A stretch of 64,000 bases of DNA, taken from the NCBI GenBank assembly GCA_024508935.1, contig JANINW010000054.1, forward strand, positions 48,536 through 112,535. Direction: 5' to 3'. The notes under the pieces were generated by a model. The model ran no database searches. It was not told where the DNA came from and saw only the letters and a list, made by a program, of their open reading frames with translations. The DNA comes from Flavipsychrobacter sp. Lineage in GTDB: Bacteria > Bacteroidota > Bacteroidia > Chitinophagales > Chitinophagaceae. Made by a program: the position numbers and the translations under genes. Shown one piece after another: positions 38,178-46,287 of the stretch. Numbering within the stretch: position 1 is the first letter of the stretch; each line of letters opens with the position of its first letter.

Positions 38178-38254
38178 ACGGTTGATTCGGTAAATATTGT
38201 TGTGTCCGAATAAATTTTTATACTAAATCGCTTTCGCGAATACAATTTCAACTA

Positions 38255-39514
38255 TTAATAGTGGCAACGTTGACATTCTGTACCACCGATATCATCAACT
38301 GTAACGCCTGTGCGTTTGCCAGATTTCAGCTCTTCGTGGTACTTCTCAAATATGCTGTAGTAATTGTTGTTTGTAAACTGAACCTGTGTTTGACGGTGAC
38401 AGTTGATACACCAGCCCATTGACAATGGAGCGAACTGGTACACTTCATCCATTTCCTGGATAGGACCGTGACAACGCTGGCACTGTACTTTACCTACTGC
38501 TACGTGCTGAGAGTGGTTGAAATATACGTGGTCTGGCAGGTTGTGAATTTTTGTCCATTTGATAGGAGTAGCCTTAATGTTACCCTTTTCATCGCGGATG
38601 TATTGTTTGGCAACAGGATCCCAACCGGCGTATTTGTACAGTTTTTGTATTTCGGCAGTACCATCTACCTTTTTGCCTTCTGCAGTATACAGCGGGTGTT
38701 CCGCTTCGCCCGTGTACTCGTTGATCTGTTTGTGACAGTTCATACACACGTTAGATGAAGGTATCATAGCCTGGCGGCTTTTTTCAGCACCGGCGTGACA
38801 ATACAGGCAGTTAACCTGGTTGATACCGGCGTGTACTTTATGCGAATAGAAGATAGGTTGTTCCGGCTGGTAGTTTTGCTGGCGGCCCATATTGATGGCA
38901 CCATTTACTATCCAGTAACCTGTAAGAATGAACAGGAGGATAGCAACCATTGCTATAACTACTTTATTACGCCAGAAAGGAATTTCTTTTTCGTTAGGAA
39001 CATTGTCTTTTTCGTTGGCAACACGGCGCAGACCGCTGTTTACACGCCACAGGATGCCGGCAAGCGCCAACAAAATAACCGTGATAACTGTATACAACCA
39101 GCTATTGTCTTTCTGAGGCTCTGCAGCTGCTGTGCTGGCGCCGGCTGCTGGGGTAGCTGAAGGCGCTTTAAAATCGTCAACATACTTAATAACGGCATCT
39201 ATCTCCTCTGTAGAAAGGTTAGGGAATGCAGTCATGTTTGTCTTACCCCATTTGTTATACAGGTCGTTGGCATACTTATCGCCGCTGGCTATAACAGCAG
39301 ACGAGTTGTGTATCCATTTGTATATCCACTCCTTGCTGGGAGCACGCTTATCCACGCCTTGCAGTGCAGGACCGGTAGCATCTTTTATGGGATTGTGACA
39401 AGCCGCACAGTTTGATTGGAAAATAGCTTTACCATCGGGTGCGGCAATAGCAGAAAGATTGAAAGCGAACAGAGCAATAACCAAGGTAATAACCTGGGAA
39501 ATTCTCCGGAACAT
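38255..39514 (-). CDS. actA: Alternative complex III subunit ActA (multihaem cytochrome c, six CxxCH motifs)
   Basis: This is a 419-residue exported membrane-anchored cytochrome. The ATG at 39512-39514 gives an N-terminal signal or anchor helix. An extra haem domain begins at CAACH (residues 36-40), then come two hydrophobic helices (WLYTVITVILLALAGILW and VVIAMVAILLFILTGYW). The conserved pentahaem part follows, with CLYCH, CMNCH, CQRCH, CINCH and the C-terminal CQRCH that ends the protein. The core of ActA has five haems; the N-terminal monohaem module is an added sixth. It is the first gene of the operon and carries a perfect -7 box upstream. Confidence 0.94.
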   Translation of the reverse strand: MFRRISQVITLVIALFAFNLSAIAAPDGKAIFQSNCAACHNPIKDATGPALQGVDKRAPSKEWIYKWIHNSSAVIASGDKYANDLYNKWGKTNMTAFPNLSTEEIDAVIKYVDDFKAPSATPAAGASTAAAEPQKDNSWLYTVITVILLALAGILWRVNSGLRRVANEKDNVPNEKEIPFWRNKVVIAMVAILLFILTGYWIVNGAINMGRQQNYQPEQPIFYSHKVHAGINQVNCLYCHAGAEKSRQAMIPSSNVCMNCHKQINEYTGEAEHPLYTAEGKKVDGTAEIQKLYKYAGWDPVAKQYIRDEKGNIKATPIKWTKIHNLPDHVYFNHSQHVAVGKVQCQRCHGPIQEMDEVYQFAPLSMGWCINCHRQTQVQFTNNNYYSIFEKYHEELKSGKRTGVTVDDIGGTECQRCHY

Positions 39515-39579
39515 CGGCTTAATAGATTCTGACACAGAAATAAGTTTGAAAATTAACGTTCCTTTTAGACAAAGCTGGG

Positions 39580-39587
39580 CAAAACTA
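39580..39587 (-). promoter_or_regulatory. -7 promoter box of the act-cta operon
   Basis: Minus-strand TAGTTTTG, a perfect TAnnTTTG, lies 65 nt before the actA ATG. No other promoter box is evident in the short gaps between the eight genes, so the whole operon probably depends on this region. Confidence 0.5.
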
Positions 39588-39740
39588 CAACACAAAGACG
39601 AAAGTTTATACACATTTGTTAAAAAATGTTTTTCAATACTGGCAAGGGTTTCAGAGGATATTTTTATTGTGACAATTTGTTAATGTCATTTGACTGTCAC
39701 CAAAAAATGACCTTGTTTTTATCGTTTTTTTACCATTCGG

Positions 39741-40529
39741 TTAAATGCTTCCTGTCCTACCGCCGTCTACTGGAATACTCGTACCATTTACATAGGCAGC
39801 AGCCGGTGTGGTCAAAAAACTAATGACTGCAGCTATCTCCTCGGGCTGGCCAAAACGCCCGGCCGGTATCTCTTCCACCATCTCTTTTTCAACAGCCTGC
39901 TGTTCCATACCCGTTTTTGATACTTTATTGCTGATAATTGCCTCCAGGCGGCCTGTAGCGGTGGCGCCCGGCAATACGTTATTCACCGTTATGCCGTATT
40001 TAGCCACTTCATTGGCCATTGTTTTTGCCCATGATGCTACCGCACCTCTTATCGTATTAGATACACCCAGGTTTTTGAGCGGTATCTTAACTGAGGTAGA
40101 GATCACATTTACTATGCGGCCGTAACCGGCTGCCTTCATTCCGGGCAGTACTGCGGTGGCCAGTACATGGTTACATACCAGGTGCTGCTGAAATGCCTGC
40201 ATAAAAGCTTCAGGGCTTGCATCTACTACAGGGCCGGCAGCAGGGCCGCCACTATTATTGATAAGGATATGTATGGTTTGCCTTGCTACCAGGCTTTCAA
40301 CAGCTGTTTTTACCTTTTCAGGGTACTGAAAATCGGCCACCAGGTAGCTATGCTGCTGCCCTTCTGCCGTATCCAGCAGGCTGATGGCTTTCTTCAAAGC
40401 CTCTTCATTACGGGCTATCAAACAACAATCTGCCCCCAAAGAGGCCAGGGCCTGGGCTGTAGCAAAACCTATACCCTGCGTACTGCCGGCTATTAGCGCG
40501 GCTTTGCCCTTCAGACTTAGTGAAAGCAT
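39741..40529 (-). CDS. SDR-family oxidoreductase with non-canonical active site
   Basis: This 262-residue classical-length short-chain dehydrogenase has nucleotide site LIAGSTQGIGFATAQAL (TGxxxGIG type) and NNSGGPAAGP (the NNAG equivalent). The usual catalytic YxxxK is missing. Where it should be, the sequence reads VISTSVKIPLKNLGVSNTIRG (residues 142-162), with Ser retained but neither Tyr nor Lys in register. A subgroup of FabG-like SDRs (the BKR_SDR_like group) shares the 'NLxxSNxxR' pattern, so the change is a family trait and does not indicate decay. The C-terminus YVNGTSIPVDGGRTGSI is intact. The substrate is unknown. Confidence 0.82.
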   Translation of the reverse strand: MLSLSLKGKAALIAGSTQGIGFATAQALASLGADCCLIARNEEALKKAISLLDTAEGQQHSYLVADFQYPEKVKTAVESLVARQTIHILINNSGGPAAGPVVDASPEAFMQAFQQHLVCNHVLATAVLPGMKAAGYGRIVNVISTSVKIPLKNLGVSNTIRGAVASWAKTMANEVAKYGITVNNVLPGATATGRLEAIISNKVSKTGMEQQAVEKEMVEEIPAGRFGQPEEIAAVISFLTTPAAAYVNGTSIPVDGGRTGSI

Positions 40530-40741
40530 GTTTATAAAATTTGTGCGGCGAATTTACTCAAGCATCGTTATATTTGCTAAACGCACCGCGGCAATATTTT
40601 ATACCCTCCTCTTTCTTATAAAAGACTTGCCAATTGATATATCGTAAGTAACAGATTGTGAATCACATACAACCTGTTTAAACACCTTACTTGTCTCAAC
40701 GTTACAATTTTTCAGCTTAACTTTTACATTTTTAGATACTA

Positions 40742-41428
40742 ATGGAATATAATACTACGCGCAGCAAAATGCTGATGCCGGAATATGGCAGGAATGTGCA
40801 AAGGATGGTAGAATACCTGCTAACCATTGAAGAACCTGCTGCCCGCCTGCGCAATGCAGAAGCGGTAATAGAATTGATGGGTACTTTAAACCCACACCTT
40901 AAAACGATAGAAGACTATAAACATAAACTCTGGGACCACCTGTACCAGATGACCGATTTCAAACTGGATGTGGCTTCTCCATACCCCCGCCCTACACCCG
41001 AACAGGTCTTTAAAAAACCGGAGGTATTGCCTTACCCGCAGGGCGGCATTGCCCATAAGCATTTCGGTAAGAACCTCGAAGGTCTTATTGAAAAAGCCAT
41101 GGCTGAAACAGACCCCGAAAAAAAGCAGGGCTTTACACAAACCATTGGCTATTATATGAAATTGGCCTATACCAACTGGCACCGCGAACCCGTGCACGAT
41201 GATATGATACGCACTGAACTGGCGGCACTGACCAACGGAGAGCTGATGTATGAACCCGGCGGATACCGTGTTTATTTTGATACACGTACTAATTTCAAAC
41301 AACGCAACAACAACAACAATAATAACCGCAATTATAAAGGCGGTGGCGGCGGACAAGGCAACCAACGCAATTTTGGCAATAACGGCTATAACAAAAACCG
41401 TAAATTCAACAAGAACAAAAACAAGTAA
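40742..41428 (+). CDS. DUF4290 domain-containing protein
   Basis: This 228-residue cytosolic protein belongs to DUF4290, a family confined mainly to Bacteroidota. The conserved N-terminal MEYNTTRSKMLMPEYGRNVQ and the central 'NPHLKTIEDYKHKLWDHLYQM' are present. The last ~45 residues are disordered and very rich in Asn, Gly and Lys/Arg (runs of Asn after FKQR, then GGGGGQGNQRN and KNRKFNKNKNK), suggesting nucleic-acid or peptidoglycan-related contacts, but no function is known. It ends 8 nt before murA, so the two are co-transcribed. Confidence 0.88.
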   Translation: MEYNTTRSKMLMPEYGRNVQRMVEYLLTIEEPAARLRNAEAVIELMGTLNPHLKTIEDYKHKLWDHLYQMTDFKLDVASPYPRPTPEQVFKKPEVLPYPQGGIAHKHFGKNLEGLIEKAMAETDPEKKQGFTQTIGYYMKLAYTNWHREPVHDDMIRTELAALTNGELMYEPGGYRVYFDTRTNFKQRNNNNNNNRNYKGGGGGQGNQRNFGNNGYNKNRKFNKNKNK

Positions 41429-41436
41429 CCACCTGT

Positions 41437-42744
41437 ATGAGTTCATTTGAAATTCGCGGCGGCAAGCCGCTTAGTGGCAGCATTACACCACAAGGCGCAA
41501 AAAATGAAGCATTACAGGTTTTATGTGCCGCCCTGCTTACCGAGGAGCCGGTAACCTATACCAATGTCCCCAACATTGCAGACGTGAATACGCTGATAGA
41601 TGTACTGGCCGATATGGGTGTGGAAGTAACACGCGCTGAACCCAATACAGTAGTGCTGCAGGCGCGCAACGTAAACACGGAATATTTCTCTGACAATTCA
41701 TTTAAAAAGAAATCGGGGAAACTGCGGGGTGCCGTTATGCTGGCAGGACCTATGCTGGCACGCTTCCGCAAGGCACATATACCACAACCCGGTGGTGATA
41801 AAATAGGCCGCAGAAGACTGGATACACATATCCGCGGTTTTGAAAAGCTGGGCGTTGTTTTCGATTACAATGCGGATGAAAGCCTGTTCACCTTGGATGG
41901 CAGCAAGCTGAAAGGTGCCTACATCCTGCTGGAAGAACCATCTGTTACCGGTACGGCCAATATCATTATGGCAGCGGTAAAAGCAGAAGGCACTACCACA
42001 ATTTACAATGCTGCATGCGAACCTTATGTGCAGCAGCTTTGCCATATGCTGAACAATATGGGCGCCAATATTGCCGGTATAGGTTCTAACATGGTTGTAA
42101 TAAACGGCGTGACCAAGCTGCACGGCTGCAGCCACCGTATGCTGGCCGATATGATAGAGGTAGGCTCTTTCATAGGCCTGGCTGCTATGACGCAAAGCGA
42201 ACTAACCATAAAGAATGCAGACGTGGCTCACCTGGGCATCATACCGGAAACTTTCCAACGCCTGGGCATCGAGCTTACTATACAAGGCGATGATATTCAT
42301 ATACCTGCGCAACAACAATACCGTATACAAAAATTTATAGACGGCTCCATCCTTACCGTATATGATCATCCATGGCCGGGTTTTACCCCCGACCTGCTGA
42401 GCATTATACTGGTGACAGCTACACAATCTAAGGGCACCGTGCTGGTACATCAGAAAATGTTTGAAAGCCGCCTGTTCTTCGTAGATAAGCTCATTGAAAT
42501 GGGCTCGCAGATAGTACTATGCGATCCTCACAGGGCTGTAGTCATAGGATTGGACCGGCAGATACCATTACGCGGTATCACGATGTCATCTCCCGATATA
42601 CGTGCAGGGGTGGCACTGCTGATAGCGGCTCTTTCTGCCCAGGGTAAAAGTGTGATACAAAACATAGAACAGATAGACCGTGGTTACGAGCGTATAGATG
42701 AACGGCTGAATGCATTAGGCGCCGATATCAGGCGTATTGACTAA
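41437..42744 (+). CDS. murA: UDP-N-acetylglucosamine 1-carboxyvinyltransferase (MurA) with Asp at the fosfomycin-target position
   Basis: This 435-residue EPSP-synthase-fold enzyme transfers enolpyruvate from PEP to UDP-GlcNAc, the first committed step of peptidoglycan synthesis. Characteristic segments are GAKNEALQVLCAALLT (catalytic Lys), SVTGTANIIMAAV and ITMSSPDIRAGVALLIAAL. The mobile loop reads PQPGGDKIGRRRLDTHI, with Asp121 where E. coli MurA has Cys115. Known Cys-to-Asp variants stay active but are not alkylated by fosfomycin. It starts 8 nt after the DUF4290 gene and is followed by a strong terminator. Confidence 0.95.
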   Translation: MSSFEIRGGKPLSGSITPQGAKNEALQVLCAALLTEEPVTYTNVPNIADVNTLIDVLADMGVEVTRAEPNTVVLQARNVNTEYFSDNSFKKKSGKLRGAVMLAGPMLARFRKAHIPQPGGDKIGRRRLDTHIRGFEKLGVVFDYNADESLFTLDGSKLKGAYILLEEPSVTGTANIIMAAVKAEGTTTIYNAACEPYVQQLCHMLNNMGANIAGIGSNMVVINGVTKLHGCSHRMLADMIEVGSFIGLAAMTQSELTIKNADVAHLGIIPETFQRLGIELTIQGDDIHIPAQQQYRIQKFIDGSILTVYDHPWPGFTPDLLSIILVTATQSKGTVLVHQKMFESRLFFVDKLIEMGSQIVLCDPHRAVVIGLDRQIPLRGITMSSPDIRAGVALLIAALSAQGKSVIQNIEQIDRGYERIDERLNALGADIRRID

Positions 42745-42758
42745 TGGGGAAATGCTAT

Positions 42759-42796
42759 AAAAGAAAAGCGGCAGGACATCCTGCCGCTTTTCTTTT
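42759..42796. terminator. Strong terminator after murA
   Basis: A 17-bp perfect stem (42759-42775 with 42780-42796; core AAGCGGCAGG/CCTGCCGCTT) with the tetraloop ACAT has A- and T-rich flanks. It separates murA from the convergent outer-membrane protein gene and can serve both. Confidence 0.9.
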
Positions 42797-42811
42797 ATTC
42801 ACTGTATAGCT

Positions 42812-43795
42812 TTAATACAATAATGTCCGTTGATTGAAGAAATAAGTAAACCTTGGTATCACCAGCCATTGGCGTTTGGTGCCATCAGGTATAGCATCGC
42901 GGTCTATTACAGGTATGCCTGCACTCACATCCAGCTTGAAAGAAGCATAACGGCCAAAGCGTAAAAATGCATTACCGGCCAGGTTCAGTGTAAATCCTTT
43001 TGAATCTTTTATTTCATGGTAGTATCCCTGGCGGTCCATATACAGGTCGTTGCGCAGGTGGTACATTGCCAGCGGGCCTGCTGAGATACCCGCGCGGGTA
43101 CCGCCATAGTGTCCTTCAACACGCAGCATCACATCTCCGTTCCTGTACAGTCTCCTGCCCACTTCGTATGTGCTATTGCTATACAAAGGATCGTTGTATG
43201 GAGTAGAACGGATATAATCATTATCGTTGTACCTGAACACCGGCTGCTGGTAAGCAGCGGCAATAGTTACATATTGCTTGAACATGGCGTTGGCGCCTAC
43301 TATCACATCCGTACTGCCCAGGCTGCTTTGGTAAGCCATAGGCAGGGTACGTGTTTTGCCATCTGTTTGGTTGGCTGTTCCCATACCAAACAAACCACCA
43401 CCGGTAAACTGGAACGACCAGCCCTCAGGGTTAGCAATGAAGTGTGTATAGGTAACCGTCAGGTCTCCCAAGCCCCAGATATGCGCCAGGTCACCGGTTG
43501 TAGCCTGCATCGGCAGCCGTACATCAAAATAGCCCATTTCCAATGCAGGTATGCGCATTTCCAGTTGGGGTATCACCAGTTTCACATCCTGTTCGCCCTT
43601 GGCAAAACCGGTACCAACTGACAATTGCACCTTCTGGTTTTCGTATTCTTCATCGGTTATAGCTAAACCGGCAGCGGTACGCAGAGCCCCTACAGAGCTA
43701 AACCCCGGGTCAGAATCTCCCTGCGCGCTTACCCTGTTAGAAGCAAAGCATATAGCAACAGAAAGGCCTAAAACTGACAGGTATCTCATCTTCAT
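42812..43795 (-). CDS. Outer-membrane beta-barrel protein of unknown function
   Basis: This protein has 327 residues from the ATG at 43793-43795 (a second ATG follows two codons later). The signal peptide ends near NRVSAQG. The mature part is a string of amphipathic strands with aromatic-Gly patterns and a terminal aromatic-ending strand (FTYFFNQRTLLY), as in outer-membrane barrels of the transporter or 'meta-pathway phenol degradation' type. I do not recognise a specific family. A perfect -7 box lies 18 nt upstream. Confidence 0.65.
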   Translation of the reverse strand: MKMRYLSVLGLSVAICFASNRVSAQGDSDPGFSSVGALRTAAGLAITDEEYENQKVQLSVGTGFAKGEQDVKLVIPQLEMRIPALEMGYFDVRLPMQATTGDLAHIWGLGDLTVTYTHFIANPEGWSFQFTGGGLFGMGTANQTDGKTRTLPMAYQSSLGSTDVIVGANAMFKQYVTIAAAYQQPVFRYNDNDYIRSTPYNDPLYSNSTYEVGRRLYRNGDVMLRVEGHYGGTRAGISAGPLAMYHLRNDLYMDRQGYYHEIKDSKGFTLNLAGNAFLRFGRYASFKLDVSAGIPVIDRDAIPDGTKRQWLVIPRFTYFFNQRTLLY

Positions 43796-43813
43796 ATTAG
43801 ATAAATGTAGTCT

Positions 43814-43821
43814 CAAATATA
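43814..43821 (-). promoter_or_regulatory. -7 promoter box of the outer-membrane protein gene
   Basis: Minus-strand TATATTTG, a perfect TAnnTTTG, lies 18 nt before the ATG at 43795. Confidence 0.5.
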
Positions 43822-43894
43822 GTTTTATAAAGGGAAAATTCTAAGTCTTGCACTTACTTTTTTGCACGCTCCCTGCAACCCACACACCCTATAA

Positions 43895-43929
43895 ATGAAA
43901 AATGCCGCTTAGTAAGCGGCATTTTTCAT
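43895..43929 (-). terminator. Terminator of the MBL-rhodanese gene
   Basis: A 16-bp perfect stem (43895-43910 with 43914-43929; core AAAAATGCCGCTT/AAGCGGCATTTTT) with a 3-nt loop lies 13 nt past the stop codon at 43943. Confidence 0.85.
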
Positions 43930-43942
43930 AAACATAGTTCTG

Positions 43943-45343
43943 TTAATTATGCAGTTGCGGTATTACTACCGGCATGTTCTTTACATCTTTTATTTTACCA
44001 TAACCACCCAAAACATTACGCAGGTTATGATATCCCTGGCGCTTCAGCAATGAAGCTGCAATCACTGATCGGTAACCGCCTGCGCAATGTATATACAGGT
44101 TGTTCTCGTCGTTAATCATAGCCATATTCAGCGGGTCTCTCAGTGTATCCAGCGGTACATTGGTAGCGCCTTTTACGTGGCCATTGTCATATTCGCCCGG
44201 CTTACGCACGTCAAGTATTTCAAGCCTCGTATCGTGCGGTATATCCATAGCCAGCTCTTCTGGCTCTATGTCTATGATCATATCTATCTTTTCTCCTGCC
44301 TGCTCCCAGCCTTCATAACCACCTTCCAGGTAGCCTTGTACATTGTCTATGCCCACACGCGCCAGGCGCACCGCACTTTCCTTTTCTTTACCGGCTTCTG
44401 TTACCAGTACCAGCGGCTGGTCAAATGGCAGCAAGACACCTGCCCATTCAGCAAAACGGCCATCAAGACCTATGCTAATAGAATCAGGCACAAAGCCATT
44501 GGTGAATGTAGTAGAAGTACGAGTATCCAATATCCACGCGCCATCTTTTACCTTGGCCTTAAAAGCATCAATGCTCAATGGCTGCAGCGCTACATCCATC
44601 ACTTCATCAAGGCTGGTATAACCTTCTTTATTGATACGCGCATTGATGGGGAAATATGCAGGCGGCGTGGAAAGACCTTCTGTAACCACTTTAATAAATT
44701 CTTCCTTAGTCATATCCTGCAGCGCATAATTGCTTTGTTTTTGCTCGCCTATAGTGCTGTAAGTATTCGGTCCAAGGTTTTTGCCACATGAAGAGCCCGG
44801 CCCGTGAGCCGGATACACGATCACATTATCCGCCAGTGTTTTTATTTTACTATTCAGGCTATCATACATAAAGCTGGCCAGTTCTTCCTTGGTCATATTG
44901 CCGCTGAAAAGGTCAGGGCGGCCTACATCGCCAACGAACAGGGTATCGCCGGTGAATACACAATAGGGCGCACCGCTTTCGTCATGCAATAAATAGCAGG
45001 TACTTTCTAACGTATGCCCCGGTGTATGCAGCACCTTCAGTTTCAGCTTGCCTATAACAAATTCTTCTCCGTCGGCAGCCATATGAATATCAAACCCTGC
45101 TTTTGTTTGCGGACCATAAACAATAGGGGCACCTGTTTTTTTAGATAACTCCAGGTGACCACTCACAAAGTCGGCATGGAAGTGGGTCTCAAAAATATAT
45201 TTGATCTTAACGCCCATTTCTTCAGCCTTCTTCAAGTACACATCCACATCGCGCAGCGGATCTATTACCGCAGCCTCACCATTGCTGGTAATAAAATATG
45301 CCGCCTCGCTCAGGCAGTTGGTATATAATTGTTCTACTGTCAT
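43943..45343 (-). CDS. MBL-fold hydrolase with two rhodanese domains (persulfide dioxygenase-like)
   Basis: This 466-residue cytosolic protein has a glyoxalase II/ETHE1-type metallo-beta-lactamase domain at about 1-245, with metal motif THFHADFVSGH and later histidines in HTPGHTLEST and FTGDTLFVGDVGRPDL. ETHE1-type enzymes oxidise glutathione or other low-molecular-weight persulfides to sulfite. Two rhodanese domains follow. The first (~255-350) has no Cys at the active-site loop (VLVTEAGKEKES), while the second has Cys420 in YIHCAGGYRS and should be active. Such fusions channel sulfane sulphur in Bacteroidota. It is monocistronic, with a -7 box only 4 nt from the ATG. Confidence 0.9.
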   Translation of the reverse strand: MTVEQLYTNCLSEAAYFITSNGEAAVIDPLRDVDVYLKKAEEMGVKIKYIFETHFHADFVSGHLELSKKTGAPIVYGPQTKAGFDIHMAADGEEFVIGKLKLKVLHTPGHTLESTCYLLHDESGAPYCVFTGDTLFVGDVGRPDLFSGNMTKEELASFMYDSLNSKIKTLADNVIVYPAHGPGSSCGKNLGPNTYSTIGEQKQSNYALQDMTKEEFIKVVTEGLSTPPAYFPINARINKEGYTSLDEVMDVALQPLSIDAFKAKVKDGAWILDTRTSTTFTNGFVPDSISIGLDGRFAEWAGVLLPFDQPLVLVTEAGKEKESAVRLARVGIDNVQGYLEGGYEGWEQAGEKIDMIIDIEPEELAMDIPHDTRLEILDVRKPGEYDNGHVKGATNVPLDTLRDPLNMAMINDENNLYIHCAGGYRSVIAASLLKRQGYHNLRNVLGGYGKIKDVKNMPVVIPQLHN

Positions 45344-45347
45344 GCTG

Positions 45348-45355
45348 CAAATATA
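45348..45355 (-). promoter_or_regulatory. -7 promoter box of the MBL-rhodanese gene
   Basis: Minus-strand TATATTTG, a perfect TAnnTTTG, ends only 4 nt before the ATG, so the transcript is expected to be leaderless. Confidence 0.5.
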
Positions 45356-45417
45356 AGATTAATGATTATTACGATTTATGAAGCTGTCTTATGCCTGTAT
45401 TGGCACAAACAATACCA

Positions 45418-46107
45418 TTAATCATCCCGGCGGTTCAAAAATATCATGACATAATAAGCCAGGTTGGCCAGCGAAGCTATAGCTGCTACTACGTAGGTAC
45501 GGGCAGCCCATTTAAGTGCATCGGCAGCTTTATCATGTTCATTGCGCCCGGTAAGGTGTGTAGCTTCCATCCATTTCAATGCACGATTGCTTGCGTCATA
45601 CTCTACAGGCAATGTTATTAACGAGAATAGCGTAGAAGTTGCAAACAAGACGATACCAATTAGCAGTAATGTCTGGTTACCGCGGCCAAAGAATAAACCG
45701 ATACCTGCCAGCAGTACCCATTGGGCAAGTGTTGTGCTCACCTGTACTATGGGCACTAGTTTACTGCGCAACTGCAGCATAGTATATGCAGTAGCATGCT
45801 GCACTGCGTGGCCACATTCGTGGGCGGCTACCGCGGCGGAAGATATGCTGCGGCCCGAATAAACATCGGGGCTAAGATTGACTGTTTTAGTAGCGGGATT
45901 GTAGTGGTCTGATAAAAAGCCGTCGGCAGCTACTACCTGCACATCGTATATGCCATTCTCACGCAGCATGCGTTCTGCTACTTCCTTACCACTCAACCCT
46001 GCATCCAGCGGAATTTGAGCATATTCATGAAACTTGGATTTCAGCCTGGAGCTTACCACGAAACCGAGCAGCATCGGCAAAATCAAGAATAAAAGGTATG
46101 TACCCAT
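45418..46107 (-). CDS. YugP-family zinc metallopeptidase (membrane)
   Basis: This 229-residue membrane protease-like protein has an N-terminal anchor helix (MGTYLLFLILPMLLGFVVS) and a short domain with 'SGKEVAERMLRENGIYDVQV' and 'DHYNPATKTVNLSPDVYSGRSI'. The zinc motif is AAHECGHAVQHATAY (HExxH type), and two or three C-terminal helices follow, with 'LPVEYDASNRALKWM' between them. This order fits the YugP family exactly. The physiological substrate is unknown. It stands alone on the minus strand between the TonB receptor and the MBL-rhodanese gene. Confidence 0.9.
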   Translation of the reverse strand: MGTYLLFLILPMLLGFVVSSRLKSKFHEYAQIPLDAGLSGKEVAERMLRENGIYDVQVVAADGFLSDHYNPATKTVNLSPDVYSGRSISSAAVAAHECGHAVQHATAYTMLQLRSKLVPIVQVSTTLAQWVLLAGIGLFFGRGNQTLLLIGIVLFATSTLFSLITLPVEYDASNRALKWMEATHLTGRNEHDKAADALKWAARTYVVAAIASLANLAYYVMIFLNRRDD

Positions 46108-46237
46108 TTATGGAAAAATTATTTACCATTTATCCATCAAATCTTGAACCAATGTAATAATGTCAGTTCTACAGTGGAAAAATTCCAGATTTTATTGACG
46201 AAAACAAGATAAGCTCCTCAAACCTGCTGATTTGACA

Positions 46238-46265
46238 TAAAAACGGCCGGTAAAAACCGGCCGTT
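46238..46265 (-). terminator. Terminator of the TonB-dependent receptor gene
   Basis: A 9-bp G+C-rich perfect stem AACGGCCGG/CCGGCCGTT (46242-46250 with 46257-46265) with a 6-nt loop is followed on the minus strand by TTTTTAT. It lies 23 nt past the stop at 46288. Confidence 0.85.
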
Positions 46266-46287
46266 GTAATTAATCAACCCAGCCCCA

